Assembly (NCBI GenBank): GCA_038501625.1
Contig: JAZAYU010000117.1
Span: forward strand, 682,001-746,000
Length of the DNA stretch: 64,000 nucleotides
Reading direction: 5' to 3'
From: Corbicula japonica
Taxonomy: Eukaryota > Mollusca > Bivalvia > Venerida > Cyrenidae
This document shows, in pieces, positions 45,161 to 58,361 of the stretch. Within the stretch, counting starts at the first letter, position 1. Every line of letters begins with the position of its first letter. Made by a program: the position numbers and the translations under genes. The notes beneath the pieces were generated by a model that had not been told where the DNA came from, did no database searches, and saw only the letters and a program-made list of their open reading frames with translations.

Positions 45161-46380
45161 CTATTTTTTGGCTATGTGGTGAGATCTGAGTCTTCTTGAT
45201 GTGGCCATTCATCATATGCATATTACCCAATTTTCCTAATATAGTCTGATTCATTTCTATCCTACCCTTTGAATTCTTATTAAACAATCTTAACAGTTGT
45301 CATTTATTAGTGTTCGTCACCTTAAAAAGTGACAGGATACTTCAGTTTAGTGTTACACAAAGTTTAATTGCTGCATTGCGACCAATCGCAACATTCGATC
45401 AGCCCGAACATATAAACCACTGAATCATTTAAGGCCGCTTCTAGAGCGTGACAAGTGATTTTGTTTTCTATGACTGTGGATTGACCCTGTCAGTCTAATT
45501 TTAACAATGACCCGTCAGCATAATTCTCTTCTTTTACTGTGTTTGTTTTTAAGGTGGGGGATCATGATGTAAATGTTTGAATTTTCAAGGATTCATTTAC
45601 TATGCAAATGCTTATTCTGCAACATTTTATACACAATTAAATGTTCATATGCAAAAAAAAATGCAAATTGAAATTATGCATGCAAGCTTTTAAAACATCT
45701 TCGAATTCATTATCCACTTTGTCCATTTAAAGTAATGAGATACTAACTATTTATGTAAAGTGCATTTAGTGATTTACCCTTCAAGTGCAGACAATTTTAA
45801 GAGCCCTCAATAACAATCAGACAGTCGGCAACGCATAAGCTGCGCTGATAGATTTGATGTATTTAAAGTTTATATTCAAAATTAGCAAACTATTCAACAT
45901 ATTTAAAAGCTTAAAACGTTCGTCACAAGAACTTAATTTGCATGACAAATGTGGCTATTCTTACGCATTGTAATATTTGTTTTATAGATTGATAACAATT
46001 AGTTTATAACGATTTAAAACAGGCATCTCTTTTCACAAAAGTGCTCTAAATGCATCCATACTATGCATTACATCAATCATGTGTGTGTTCTGGTCTGTCT
46101 TAATTACTTTTTGAAATCAATAAACACATTTAAAAAAATGTAAGTTGAAACGGGAAAATAATAAAAATTGGTAAAAGGTTACAGCAAATTCTCACCATTA
46201 ATTACATTTCTGAAATCAGCATCTTTTTAATTTTTTTCAGCACCTTTATCTTGTTTTAAGTTTATGTTACATTTCGCTTTCCTCTCCATCATCCTTAAAA
46301 AATAAAAGTTGAAAAAAAATCACTTGAACCTTTTTTCATTATTTGAAGTGTTGTGACATAAAGTGATAGTGCCTGTAGCT
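45161..46380. other. Non-coding stretch; possible inverted R2 trace at 45190-45230
   Basis: The minus strand near 45200-45225 reads AATATGCATATGATGAATGG, weakly like the R2 start. The rest holds no gene that I can support. Confidence 0.4.
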
Positions 46381-46556
46381 GGAAGCGAAACCGCACCTTC
46401 ACGGCGATGGCGCCTAGCTCTTCCTGCGACGCAACCAATTGAGCTAGCCGGAACAACCCCCAAAACGGTTGATCAGATAGCCTTGATATAGGTACATGTA
46501 ACCATCACTGCATGACATCGGTAACGGGTTATTTTACTGATAACAGTACTGACTTT
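46381..46556 (-). mobile_element. tRNA-derived SINE family S1 (copy 1)
   Basis: On the minus strand a leader (TAACCCGTTACCGATGTCATG) precedes GGGGTTGTTCCGGCTAGCTC, an A box-like GGCTAGCTCAATTGGTTGCG, and 40 bp later a B box-like GGTTTCGCTTCC (46392-46381). Order and spacing match copies 2 and 3. Internal RNA polymerase III promoter inferred. Confidence 0.7.
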
Positions 46557-46944
46557 ATGTACAGGGGGACTTTTTACGGCCGCCACACTGCACAAATAGC
46601 GCTAATGTGAATTTCAAATGATAGTGCCTCTTGCTGGGAGATTGTTTAAGACAAAAAACTAGATCTCATCGCACCCACCATTCAAAATACAAACTGAGTC
46701 GGTGTGACCATAACAGTCAAATTCTAACTGGCTAATACTCGAAGCTTAATATAGAAACGACAGAATGATCGACAGAAAGTTATGTGTTTTTCTCAAGAGT
46801 TACCGTTTTCATGACGTTTATGCTTCAAACGATACAAAATAAAACCTAGAGCTGTTAATAATATTTCATGCAGTGAAGTCAATACACTAAGGAGATAATC
46901 AGTCCTGATTCTCACCATAATGAGACTAAACTCGTTGAGGATCA

Positions 46945-47345
46945 ATCTCACTAAAGTCAGATCTAACAAAATGTTAGATCTGATGTCGGCCCACAGACAT
47001 TGTACATAAGTAAAAGCGGTTTTCATCGATTACTTTTTTTAGAAACTGTCAACAAAGGAAGCATGATCAATAACGCTCGCAAAATGATCTGAAGATTTCA
47101 TTACATTAGAATTGCATGCAATACTACTTAAACACTTATATCTACAGTAAAATATGTCTTACGCAGGCTCCCGACACTTTCCATTGTTTAAAATACAATT
47201 TCTACTTTCACTTTTGCGAGTTTGTAGGCGATAATCTGATTGGTTCAAAGGGTTAGTGATAAAAACACGGTTTAGTTACTCGTCGTCAGATCCTGATAGC
47301 GTAGCGGTTTTCAGGAAATGATTTTAATCAGATTGTTTGAGGATT
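46945..47345 (+). repeat. Dispersed repeat R6 (copy 2)
   Basis: AATCTCACTAAAGTCAGATC, hairpin AGATCTAACAAAATGTTAGA, ACGCTCGCAAAATGATCTGA, TACTTTCACTTTTGC, GTTACTCGTCGTCAG and CCTGATAGCGTAGCG. It has a short insertion relative to 36885-37250. Confidence 0.85.
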
Positions 47346-49485
47346 ATATGAATTATACTATAAGATCACTATTAGCTTAATTATTGCTTTATCACGCTAA
47401 GGATACGTTTATCCACCGGCTTCCAATGTTGAGTTTTGGAATAAAATCCGTTACTCGATATCCATTTTAATCCTAATTTGTTTTTTTTTTCTGTTCATTA
47501 CAATCCCACTCTAAAACTATAAAACGCAGGTCGTTTATTCGTATCGATTAAAGATATTTTTAAAATGATGTCTCTTTTTTTTTGGGGGGGGGGGGGCGGC
47601 GAGGAGTGGGGTGGAGAGATAAATATCATTATGTACAGTTATTGTTTAGATTTAATTTAGCTGAATTTTGCTTACCCTTGTAAAAAGACATTTAAAGAAA
47701 ATGCATTCTTTTTTAAGTTTAATGAATTAGAATATTAATATACGCGGTGTCCATTTATGACATAATTTCTTTTCCTTAAAATGTTAATAAACTGAAGTTA
47801 AACAATTTGATAAAAATGACATTTCAAAATATGAATTTAAGGGTCATTAAATTGAATCAATATGTATCTAGAACGAAATGCGTTATACATGTATGATATT
47901 GCAGATTCTTGGGGATAATATGTCCACAAGACTAGTGAATTTTCACCTCTATCACGCAAATTTAATAATCTACAAAAACATTTCAGCCTTATTGCCCGGC
48001 TGTCAATGTCAATTTTCATTTGTCGCAAACTCTAGAACAGCGCATTCCTTCTAAAATATTTATCGCAATTAAGCATGTGTTAAGTATAAACAACATGTTG
48101 GCGTTTTTTTTACAGTCATTCAATTAAATGTTTTTTTGGCTATTTGTGTGTTTTTTTATCCAATACACTCAACTAATATTTTACATGTACATACACAAGT
48201 CAATAATATACATGTATATTATTTCAATTTCTCAGCGTGGAATCGGTGTATGCCTTTCAGACTTGAAACATATTAAAGTACATAGTGTTCACGTTTTATA
48301 TAAAATAACAGTAAAAAGCCCTACAAAAATCAAAGTAGGGGTAAAATAAAACGTCATAAAATCGACAATGACTGGTACATGTACATTCTTCGTTGTTATT
48401 AGTTTAAAAAGCCATTGAGGGGATTTAAAAGGTTTTGTTGTTGTTGTTTTTAAAAGTAGTTAATCTAATGTATCTTCTGATGATTGTTTCAAATTTAGAG
48501 TTTAATCTAGCTTAATTCAAAGAAAGTTTACTTTTATGGTAGGTGGTAAGAAACTTTTAAGTGTATGTGTTTTTATATCTTTGATAAACGAGACGTTTGA
48601 ACAGCAGCATAGTCCGGTCGTAGAGATTTTTAACGTTGTTAATATGTTAATTGAAACCTTAATTAATTTTAAAAAAGCTCAGACATGAATTCAATTAAGC
48701 TGATAATTTAGCTTCTCACAAAGATATGCGTAAAGTTTAATCCCCCTGAGGCTGCTTTTATTTTAAATTACGTATTGACCGATAAGGTGTTTATTGAACC
48801 AAAAATGTCTGGGTGTTGACATGTTTGGTTTCCTGAAAGCCTTAAAGATAATTTGAAATCAGTGTTAAGAAGTCTTATAAGATTACTAGGGATTGCACAT
48901 TGAACTGTTTGCGTAGGAAGTGTGTCTTATACATTTATATTAATGTCAAAACTGGTCGCATTAATTTCTTACAAAAATCCGATAGATTTAACAACAGCAA
49001 GAACACATTGACATACATACATATCAAATATCAATGGTCTTCGAACAAAGCTAAGAAGCAAGTTGAAGAAAATGTATTATGTATACTATTTTGAGAGCAA
49101 AATCACGTGTCTATCTTTATTGCGTTAACGTGATTCGTTGTGCCGTGGTCCAGCCCTCAGTGATGTATAAAGGAGTGCGAGATGATTCAGTGTAGATGTA
49201 ACATATACTATATTTCCACGGCTTTCAACTGTATTTTATTTCGAGAGTTGTATATTTCAATATATGGTTTTGATACTTTTTGGCGGTAATCAATATGGGA
49301 ATGACGTTATTGATGTCAATATTAGGTTTATACGTTCGATTATATTAGTCACCTAGCTTGAATGATTCACTTAAACTATTACATGATGTAAATAAGTAAA
49401 TAAATGATTGTTCACAAACAATTGTATTAAAAATAGTTATTTAAACAATAATTTGATGGACCGTGCAAGATTCATTTAATCCAGC
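47346..49485. other. AT-rich non-coding stretch with a T-run/G-run at 47574-47597
   Basis: A poly-T run followed directly by about 13 G then CGGCGAGGAG. No gene supported. Confidence 0.5.
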
Positions 49486-49489
49486 TACC

Positions 49490-49905
49490 ACTCGAAAAGA
49501 ATCACACTTCTTGAATTGAATGATTACACTTACAATGTTACCCTTGAAAATAAGTACGCTTCTTGAATTGAATGATTACACTTAAAATGCCACCCTCGAA
49601 AAGAATTACGCTTCTTGAATTGAATGATTACACTTACAATGCTACCATCGAAAAGAATTACGCTTCTTGAATTGAATGATTACACTTACAATGTTACCCT
49701 TGAAAATAATTACGCTTCTTGAATTGAATGATTACACTTAAAATGCTATCCTCGAAAAGAATTACGCTTTTTGAATTGAATGATTACACTTACAATACAA
49801 CCTTCGAAAAGAATCACGCTTCTTGAATTGAATGATTACACTTAAAATGCTATCCTCAAAAAGAATCACGCTTCTTGAATTGAATGATTACACTTACAAT
49901 GCTGC
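49490..49905 (+). repeat. 52-bp minisatellite, about eight units
   Basis: CTTCTTGAATTGAATGATTA starts at 49507 and recurs every 52 bp to 49871, each followed by CACTTACAATG (or TTAAAATG) and a CCCTCGAAAAGAATTACG-like end. Unit differences are mainly single bases. No open frame through the array. Confidence 0.95.
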
Positions 49906-51090
49906 TTTATCACTGATATAAAAATCATGAAGAAAACAACATAAATTTTAAAAATCCAAAACAAGATATTAGAAGAATTTTGAACAAAAATGCGTAATTT
50001 TACTGCTTCTAAAAATGACATTATATACATATCAAAAAATCAACTAAAATCATTTTCCTTGCCCACCTCACTTACGACCTCCTATTAAAGGCGCTTTTAT
50101 AATATATGCAACTAAAAATAAACTTATTATGTTCTTCATTAGTTTACAAAATATCATATGTTCTTAAAAATTTAACTAGTTTGTCTTAATTATTAGATAA
50201 AAAATTATTTCCTGTTGTTTGTTGTCATAGTGTTTGTGGTGTTATGCCTTGTCGAGGTTACATGTACTAAGGAGTGTGAACCACTTACTATAGAAAGCGG
50301 ACCTCATCGTCTTAACGTCACTTAAAACAATTTAAGGTTGAATAAAACTCGTGTTTTAAATGTTACAAAATGTATATTTTATTCTATTATATCATGCAAT
50401 TTTCCCAGACCTTACGAAAACTTAATAACAGATTAATTCCCATACTGCATCTTGATTGTTCAAACGACGTGACAGAAATGGCTCATAATTGAAAATTGAG
50501 AACGGTTTTAATTGGCCCTCTATGTTTTTATAATTTCAGTCTCAAATTACTTACATAATTAGAGACATTATGCGTCAGTTTTAAGCTAGTACAGATATTC
50601 AAATGAGACTTGTATTCACCAGAAAACCAAAAGTGATGAATCTGGAAAATTCCAGTTTATCAACTAATAACCAGTCATCTGCTGTAAGAAATGTCTGATA
50701 TGGCTACGTTTTGATGGTTACTTCTTGGGTCAGAAGAAATCAAATATCACCAAAACAGCTTAAAACCTCAAATTGGGATCCGTGTTTGTTATTCAACATA
50801 AGAAGAAGCATAACAATTTTAGTTGTTGCATAAAAACAAGAATAACATTCGTAACAAGTTTACGTGTTCCAGTTTGAAAGACGTAATTCTAAGTTTGGTT
50901 TATTGTCCTTGTTATATCAGCCACCTGTTTGTATTATCTTCATCTCGTATATCAGAACTAACTGAGCAAATATTTACTGAGGCTACGTTGGAAGTGCGGT
51001 GAGTACGTAATGCTTGTAGTGGTTCATACAACTGTCAAAGCATGAGGCATTTAAGTTCAGCATTTACTGTACGAGTGAACAGTAACGTTA
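49906..51090. other. AT-rich non-coding stretch
   Basis: No gene or clear repeat. Confidence 0.5.
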
Positions 51091-51094
51091 ATTG

Positions 51095-51345
51095 TGCCAT
51101 GTGGCGTACGTAAAAAGTCGCCCGGTAAATTCAATAAGGGCGGTTATGTATTTCACCCATTGAATGACGCTGAGCACGATATTTATATTTGTGAAAATAT
51201 TGAGTTACGCTGGACCAGGGCCAGGCGGCGAAGACAGTAGTATGAATTTCTGTTATGCTCATGGACAGGCTCAATCAAACCGAAACTGCAATAAATCTAT
51301 ATTCATCGTGCTCAGTGGCTTTCAAAGTTTGTTTTTATCAGTTTA
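51095..51345 (+). repeat. Dispersed repeat R1, permuted unit
   Basis: Starts with the CGTAAAAAGTCGCCCGGTAAAT segment, then TGACGCTGAGCACGATATTT, AATATTGAGTTACGCTGGAC, GGCGGCGAAGACAGTAG, GACAGGCTCAATCAAACCG and GTGCTCAGTGGCTTTC. The order is that of one full tandem period. Confidence 0.85.
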
Positions 51346-54111
51346 AAGAAATGTTCTCTCATCAATCAATCTCAACAATAAATCCAGAAAACAGTTTAGA
51401 AATAAGTCTCATTCCGAAATTTGGATAACCCAGTATATTAACAGAATTATCGTAATCTCAATTTGATAGGTTTAATACATTTGAAATTTAAAATAAAACT
51501 CGGAGAAAATAAAAACAGCTTCTCAGTCAGGTGCTAAAAATATATATAGTCATTAAAACAATGATTTCAGAAATGGAGCTTTATTAATAATTAAAATGCC
51601 ATATACATGTATTAACGTAATATGTCGGTGGTGTTAATGGAAATTTATCAAACTTTTTCAAACTATATTTTTTTACGAGTTCATCTTTATGTATTGTAGA
51701 CAAGAAGTACACAGCCGTTATACAACAATAACAATTGTTAAACTGCCATAGTGATTATATTAATAGTATATTTAACACTTCCATTAAACATAAAAAGTGA
51801 AATATGCATAATATGATGAATGGCAGTGAAGGCAGTGAAGATATGTTATTTTGAACATCTGTCGCAAGTCGAAACTAAGCCTAACAGATTTTCCAATAAA
51901 TGCAAATATCGACTTCAAGAGTACGATATAATTTCGAAATAACATATCGAAAGTGAATGTTGTAATAATACAAGTCGGTATTAAAAAAGTCATAGTTTTT
52001 TTCTTTGATTAGACTTGCATTTTAGCTATAAGTCATTACTTACGATTATATATAATTAATAAGTTTATTAGAAGAACAATTATAGTTAAATTTTTGCCAA
52101 AAGGTTATCACTTTACCATCTATCGTTGAACGCTACATGTAAGAGTCATATAACCAAATTATGAACGTATTACATCATATAAATAAGTCTAAAAGTATGT
52201 ATTGCTGACTGAAGATCAAATTTAATGACCTCTCCAGCAAATACAATAATTTTGCGATTGGCTGAAAATCTTATTGAATTTTTTAAGGCGTATGTTAAAG
52301 TTACACACGTAGCCAAAAACCTGTTACTGTATCAATCAAACGTTGATCCCGGAATGAAACAGAGATTAACAGGTTCCAGTTTATCTTTGCGAATCCGGTT
52401 TATTCGCAAACTCAGCTACCCGAAATATTGGTCCTGTCGGCAATATTTGATAATATCATGATAGAATAGGTGAAGCTGATAAATAATTGGCACTTTGGAT
52501 CGTTCTATTTGTTAAAATGACCTTGTGAGATGACTTGAAATCGAAAAAATCACATGGGGGTTTTGAAAATCCCATGGGATTTTTGAGCTCCCATGGGAGC
52601 TCCCATGGGATTTTTCTTCCATTTTCCAGACAAAGGGGAGAAAAAAATCATGGGATTTTTTTTTTAGATTTTTATGTCATATTTTGTGTTCTTTGCATAA
52701 ATGATATGTAAGGACACATAAAATCTTCATTTGTGCTCAAAATGGCAATTTTTAAAAAAATCCCAACCGGAGCCTGTTGATTGAGGATTACGTATTTCAA
52801 GTTGTCTAGACCTTGTAAAATACTTTTATGCTGATTTGCGCTTCCAGAAATAAGATAATTCTACTAGAAGTAATTAGAATCCATCTAAATGCTCCAAGGA
52901 ATGTAATACATTAAAGATGCACTTTATTGATACATTAAAGATGCACTTTATTGAAAATTTATTAACAATAATTAGAATCCATCTTAAGATCCCCGAAATG
53001 CTTGGAGGAATTTTTAATTAATACATTAACGATGCACTTGATTGAAAATGTATTTAAATTTCGTATTGGTAAGCATAACAATCTGCACGTTTTCCGAGTT
53101 ATATAATTCTTTTAAAAAGTATCAATTTTGTCAAACCTGGGATGATAATTTCTTGCGATGAGAATTCGGCTTTAATTTAAATTCACCTTAATTCAGTGAA
53201 GAGAATAATAAAACAATCCTGTACCCACTCACTTTATAAATTTACGTGAGATTTTTAGTAGTCCAACCAATCAGAGAAATTAAAATGAGATTTCGAAAGA
53301 TACAATTTGAAATGAAAGTGTTGTGGGCATACTTTGCAAGTTAATTGTCACTTAAACAGTCATATTAAACACGAATTTCAACAACATTAAGTCGTTATCC
53401 TCCAATAATGTATATCAGTTTTGCAGAGTTTCTATTATTATTATCACATTGCACTATACGGAATATGTTATACTTTTCTGAGCGTACATTGTATGTACAT
53501 GTATGATGTTAATGTTGTGGTTTGTTGTTGTTGTTGTTTTTTTTGTACTGTGAGCAAAATCAACTATTTACAATTTCATTTCATTTTATACCGCAACATG
53601 TATAACTGGTTTGGCTATAAATATTGTTATATTTAATGCCAATGAACATTTGACTATTTGACTTAATTTTTGTCTAACCAGGGACCAGTTTTTCAAAACT
53701 GTATTCGGTTAGGTTATCAGGTGAAATTTTTCAACGGACATTAGAGCATTGGTATGAACTGTTATAAGAGAAGCGTTTTTTGTCGATGACAACTGGTTAC
53801 TCACATGTTCATATAAATAAATTAAAAGTGAAGAAATATGATTTTGTTGGTAAGATAAATTATTCTAAATATGACTCTAGGTTCTGATTTATCCGTTACA
53901 GATTGTATCCTAATACACGCGACTTTATTATTAAGTTTTATTTTGTGAAAGCGAAAATAGGTAGATCAGAAACAGCCATTTGTAGAAAAAACGTCAACAT
54001 ATCTTGATTTTCAAAAAGCTATAAATAGTAAGTGGTCGATTTATCTTTAGACAGTCTTGCTAATAATAGTTAATATACACGTTAACATTTTAACAATAAA
54101 TTCATTACAAT
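51346..54111. other. Non-coding stretch with small local repeats
   Basis: CCCATGGG occurs three times in a nested palindrome at 52569-52613. A 27-bp perfect tandem duplication (GATACATTAAAGATGCACTT...) lies near 52911-52950. A 35-bp R2-like head at 51795-51830 (GTGAAATATGCATAATATG). No gene supported. Confidence 0.5.
52569..52613. repeat. Nested CCCATGGG palindrome
   Basis: ATCCCATGGGAT, then GAGCTCCCATGGGAGCTC, then CCCATGGGAT. Each block is a perfect palindrome and the set is itself nearly symmetric. A further ATCATGGGATTT follows at 52647. Confidence 0.85.
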
Positions 54112-55610
54112 TGTAGCGAACCGCCTATCCAATTAGGATAATAGGTTACTACAATGGGTTCGCTTGGGCCCGGCTTTTGGCAACTTCGGTAAAGTAATAA
54201 TGGAGGCTAAATAAAGTTTAAAATTTATTTGTTTAAACCTTAACAAATAACTTTATTGTCATGGCAAAGTATGCAAAACTTTAAATAAATTACAGTAAAA
54301 ACACTGTGCACCATAGGTAGTCGTACTATTATATTACTGTTATGAGAACAAATATAAATTCCGTCACTCGTAGTTCTTAAAGTTTACCAAGTGGTAATAT
54401 TTAGACACTTGATCGTCCCGCTGGGTAAACTTTTCACTAAATACTGAAATTAGTCACGGGATCAAACACACTGGCCAATTTGTTTTTATTCTGCAAATAA
54501 TCACTATCACTATTAATATATAATTTACCGAACTTCAAATAGAAAGCCTACACGGTCACAATGGTTGAAATACCCAACTTAGAAAATATCGATTTTAAGC
54601 TTCGGTAATACTACGGCACTTAGAAAATCTGAACACAATCACTATTGATTAATTTTAGCTTGTTAATCTAAACTCGCACATAAAACACATTAACTAATTA
54701 GAACATACACAAAACACTTGAAAACACACTATCATAACACGTTTGGTAATTTTACCACACTTTGGCGATTTTTAAGGAACACACCCGGTAAACACTGGAG
54801 ATGGTTGAGCTTAAATTTTAGACACTTTGATTATTTAAACAACTAAATTCATTTTAAAAACTTTTATTTACTACACTTTAGTATTTCTCACCTCTTCTTG
54901 GGACATTTTAAGCACTTTGAAATATAATTCTAGGTGATAATTAAGTTTGACCAAACACTAAAATATTTGGAGAGCTAACCGACGCTCACGGTGTCCAAAA
55001 CAACACCAATTGAATTTCCCGCCGTAGCTGCTTTTATATGACATTGTGACGTCATACAAATATCGCGTGGGCATACTGTGAAGATGGCCGTCCAAACACG
55101 GAAGTGGTGGGGAATTCACAATAAGTTTAACGATTTCACAACTATAAAGTAATGATGTGTGATGAATAATGATACACTGACACGCTATAGTGATGAATGA
55201 TTGATTACTATGGGATTTTAATACGGATAAAGGTCATTTATGACGTACGAGGTAAATACAAACCTTTACAAATTTTCCGTAAACACAGAGAAAAACAATG
55301 CATTTCTAGCGGTGCACAGTATCTGTTAACAATAAAATATACAATATTCAACCATTTCCTGAATTGAAAATATCATTTATGCATTTTTCTGATATGCATA
55401 ACATACATAACAACAGGTCAAAACAGTAATAATCGGCAATCAAATAGGTGGGAGGGGAAAGCCCACAAGTACACATAAATTTTATTCTTAATAAGAATTT
55501 CAATAAGAAGTGAGACACACTTTTGGGATAATTAATATGAACGACTGAATGTAAATATACATTGGTACAGTGAATTGCCAAAATTAAATATGAATTCAAG
55601 GGTCGTTACA
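54112..55610 (-). mobile_element. Candidate solo LTR, about 1.5 kb
   Basis: Starts TGTAGCGAACC and ends GGTCGTTACA. The inverted end reads TGTAACGACCC, giving 9 of 11 matches, in the TG...CA style of LTRs. CAAT flanks both sides (54108-54111 and 55611-55614), fitting a 4-bp integrase duplication. On the minus strand TATAAAAG (55038-55031) lies downstream of TGACGTCA (55054-55047), a plausible LTR promoter, so the element probably reads leftwards. No gag or pol remains. It could instead be a TIR transposon. Confidence 0.55.
55031..55054 (-). promoter_or_regulatory. Putative LTR promoter: TGACGTCA and TATAAAAG
   Basis: On the minus strand a CRE-type TGACGTCA is followed 8 bp later by TATAAAAGCAG. 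The order fits a polymerase II core promoter. Activity is inferred only. Confidence 0.4.
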
Positions 55611-55689
55611 CAATTTATAAAGAGAACTCATCTATACAAAATAATGATGAGATCCGATATTTTGTACATATGAAAATCAACCGCTAACT

Positions 55690-55922
55690 TCTAAAATAGT
55701 CATATTGGTGATAAACTTTCTCTAGACATTTCTATTCAACGATATTGCCCCAACTGGGGAGCGAACCCGTACGGCGAAAGCGCATAACCATGCAGTTTAA
55801 ATTACGCTACCAATTAAGCCAACAGTTGCAACCCCGAAAAAGGATCATTCGATAACCACATAAACATAATCTTCACTACATGACGCCGGTAACTGATTAC
55901 ATACTGATAAGTTGATGCATGT
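55690..55922 (-). mobile_element. tRNA-derived SINE family S1 (copy 2)
   Basis: Minus strand: TAATCAGTTACCGGCGTCATG leader, GGGGTTGCAACTGTTGG, A box-like GGCTTAATTGGTAGCG (55820-55805), B box-like GGGTTCGCTCCCC (55768-55756), then AGAAATGTCTAGAGAAAG as in copy 3. Confidence 0.75.
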
Positions 55923-55961
55923 TTTAAGTGTTAACTTGCATTAATAACCTTGTTACGTTAA

Positions 55962-56035
55962 AAAAGTGAATATGCGCATTAGGAAACGCCACTCTCACAG
56001 CCTCCCCACGCAGCAAGAAAGAAGAGAGGAGTTTC
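55962..56035 (+). repeat. Dispersed repeat R2, 5' fragment
   Basis: AGTGAATATGCGCATTAGG, ACAGCCTCCCCACGCAGC, AAGAAAGAAGAGAGGAG. Confidence 0.75.
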
Positions 56036-57200
56036 CTGTTTTATTTTTGAAAGTTTCTTATTTCGATAAGTATAACAATATTTATTTAAAATACTGTTTT
56101 TTAATTATTAAGAAACACTTCAAGTCGCACCGTTCTGAGATTAAGAACCATGCAATTTCCTGAACAAGTTTTATGCTAGGCATACCTTATTGTCAACACA
56201 TGGACATTTATTTTCATTTTATAACAAGTCAGAGAATAACGATATAAAATACACAAAGGTAATAAAAACTTCGGCTAGACCAGGGTAATAAAGACTAGCA
56301 AAAATTGAAAATAAAAAGTGCGTATCTTTAACCGAATTCGGATTTCGGTGAAATTGCTGCCGAGAAATGTTGTCGAGCAATTTAAAATTAATAGTAATTT
56401 CTTTGATTTCAAAGAATCTACCGTTTATACTAAAAGGTATTATAACTGAGTATCTTGACGTAATAATGTTGCAATAATAATGTAAATGTCTTGTCTTTCA
56501 GAATTATTTTTGTGATATATGCCGTAACGTTATAATGTTTCATTTAGTGAAAGATATATAATGTATATTTTCTATTCAGCCTATCGAAAAATCCAGCAAT
56601 TTTCATGTGCGTGACTTGTACTTATGAAATAATGTGTTATTAAACCTTGGATAATAAAGCAATTTCCTAATGGATCCAAATATAGCCAACAAAAAATCTG
56701 CACAAATGTGTTATTTTGCTAATGCTTGCGTGAACTTTATACATTGTAATATAGCACATTACCGGAACAAGTACTGACATTTAGACCACGATTAATTGTT
56801 TGCAGAGTTAAAGACAAAAATGAAATAAATATCGATTGGTAAATAAAAAAGTATGATTATGATAATGGTCAACAGTAAAATGTTGCAAAATTGCTGCAGA
56901 GGTAGAGTTGTGAAATTTACGCAACCATTTGAGTCTGTTTTACAGAAATTATAAACATGCACTGTGATGATAGAAACAGAATGTAATAATCAATAGTTTA
57001 TATGTACCAAGCCATTTCCCAAATAACACTCAAACGTTAGTTTTTATTAACTAGTATGCCATTGATTTCTTAACTTTGAAATGCGGTAGTTTTATTTGAT
57101 ATGTATCATGTTGTGTTTGAAGAAATTAAAAAGATTTTTTCATAAATTGTACAAGTGTACAGAACTTTGTTGGTCGAGTATTGATCAATAAAAGAGACTT
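56036..57200. other. AT-rich non-coding stretch
   Basis: No gene or clear repeat. Confidence 0.5.
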
Positions 57201-57204
57201 TCAA

Positions 57205-57425
57205 GAAACATATCAAGCTCGGTTTGTGAGCCTGTTCGTGGACACTAACGGAAATGCATGTTCATGGACACTAATGAAATGCATAATTTATGTCCATGCT
57301 GCCTAGCCCAAGTTGAACGCAACAAAGATGTTAATTAATAACTCGCACTGACTGAATGTACGGGGAAACCTTTTAAGAGCGGCTACACTGTAAAGCAACG
57401 CTACTGTGAGATTAATTAGAATCAA
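57205..57425 (-). repeat. Dispersed repeat R1, inverted copy with a duplicated hairpin arm
   Basis: Minus strand: CACAGTAGCGTTGC, CCCCGTACATTCAGTCAG, GCGTTCAACTTGGGCTAGG, GTCCATGAACATGCATTTCC, a second GTCCACGAACAGGCTC, then CAAACCGAGCTTG. The GTCCAYGAAC-ATGCATTTC block is duplicated here. Confidence 0.8.
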
Positions 57426-57469
57426 AGGAATCGTTTTAGGTTTTATTGTCTCGAAGTTCGGAATTGCAT

Positions 57470-57815
57470 TTATGAAAAAAAGGGAAATAGGCATATCAGG
57501 AATTGCCTCATCCAGCAGACACAACCTCCACAGTCAAACAGTAGAGAGTAGAAAGCATCGTATTACACATATCAGTTTCAAAAAAGACGCCAAAAACAAT
57601 TAACCAACGTGAGAACCCGAGAAGTTACCGCCTTGGAACGGTCAGCGGCAAAACAATTTGCCACTGGTGGTTTTAACAAGGTACTAGGGTGCACCAACCT
57701 CACACTTGCCCCAAAAGGTTATCATATGAACACATAAGTACAAGTTGTCTTGGTGAAATAACTCTAACCCACCCATCAGCTCAACAATGTTGCATGAGAA
57801 GCACACAAAAATTTA
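57470..57815 (+). repeat. Dispersed repeat R2, long copy
   Basis: GGGAAATAGGCATATCAGG, TCCAGCAGACACAACCTCC, AGTTACCGCCTTGGAACGGT, TTGCCACTGGTGGTTTTAAC, TAGGGTGCACCAACCTCACA and GTACAAGTTGTCTTGGTGAA. Collinear with 43835-44175. Confidence 0.85.
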
Positions 57816-58361
57816 ATTTCCCCGAAACCTTCATAAACTCTTAAATCTTAAACCCCTACCACGGTCTTGCGACCAAAAAGGTAAAAATGATAAATTAATA
57901 ATAATGATCAATCGTAGATACAACTAAATATACAAATATAGGCCTTCCCCGGTTATTTCACGATTACTATCGAAAATAGGACAGAACTTACCTAAACCTA
58001 CACAAATGCTTATCGATGCTTCAGTAGCTGAAACTTCGATAGAATTAAATAATGTAGAGATCATTCTTAAAATGTTCATGATATCGATATGCTCTCTCAC
58101 TTTCCCTCGGGCCGTTATGCTCCTCTCGGGCCGATTATCGCGCCTCGGCCCCGCGCAGTCGTGTATTATCCTCTAATTAACGATAAATTGTAGTCATATG
58201 TTCTAAGATTTTATTCGTATGAGCTATACAGCACTTTAATCGTCAATGTAACTCTCTAAATCAATTGTAACTGTTACAATTAATCAATACATTATTCGTC
58301 AAAACTTTTAAATTAATTGAAATCTTATAGGTAAATGTAACATCGAACTTTAGCAAAAAAG

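Noticed and set aside
49490..49905. CRISPR array
   Set aside because: The units are contiguous 52-bp repeats without unique spacers, in a eukaryotic context.
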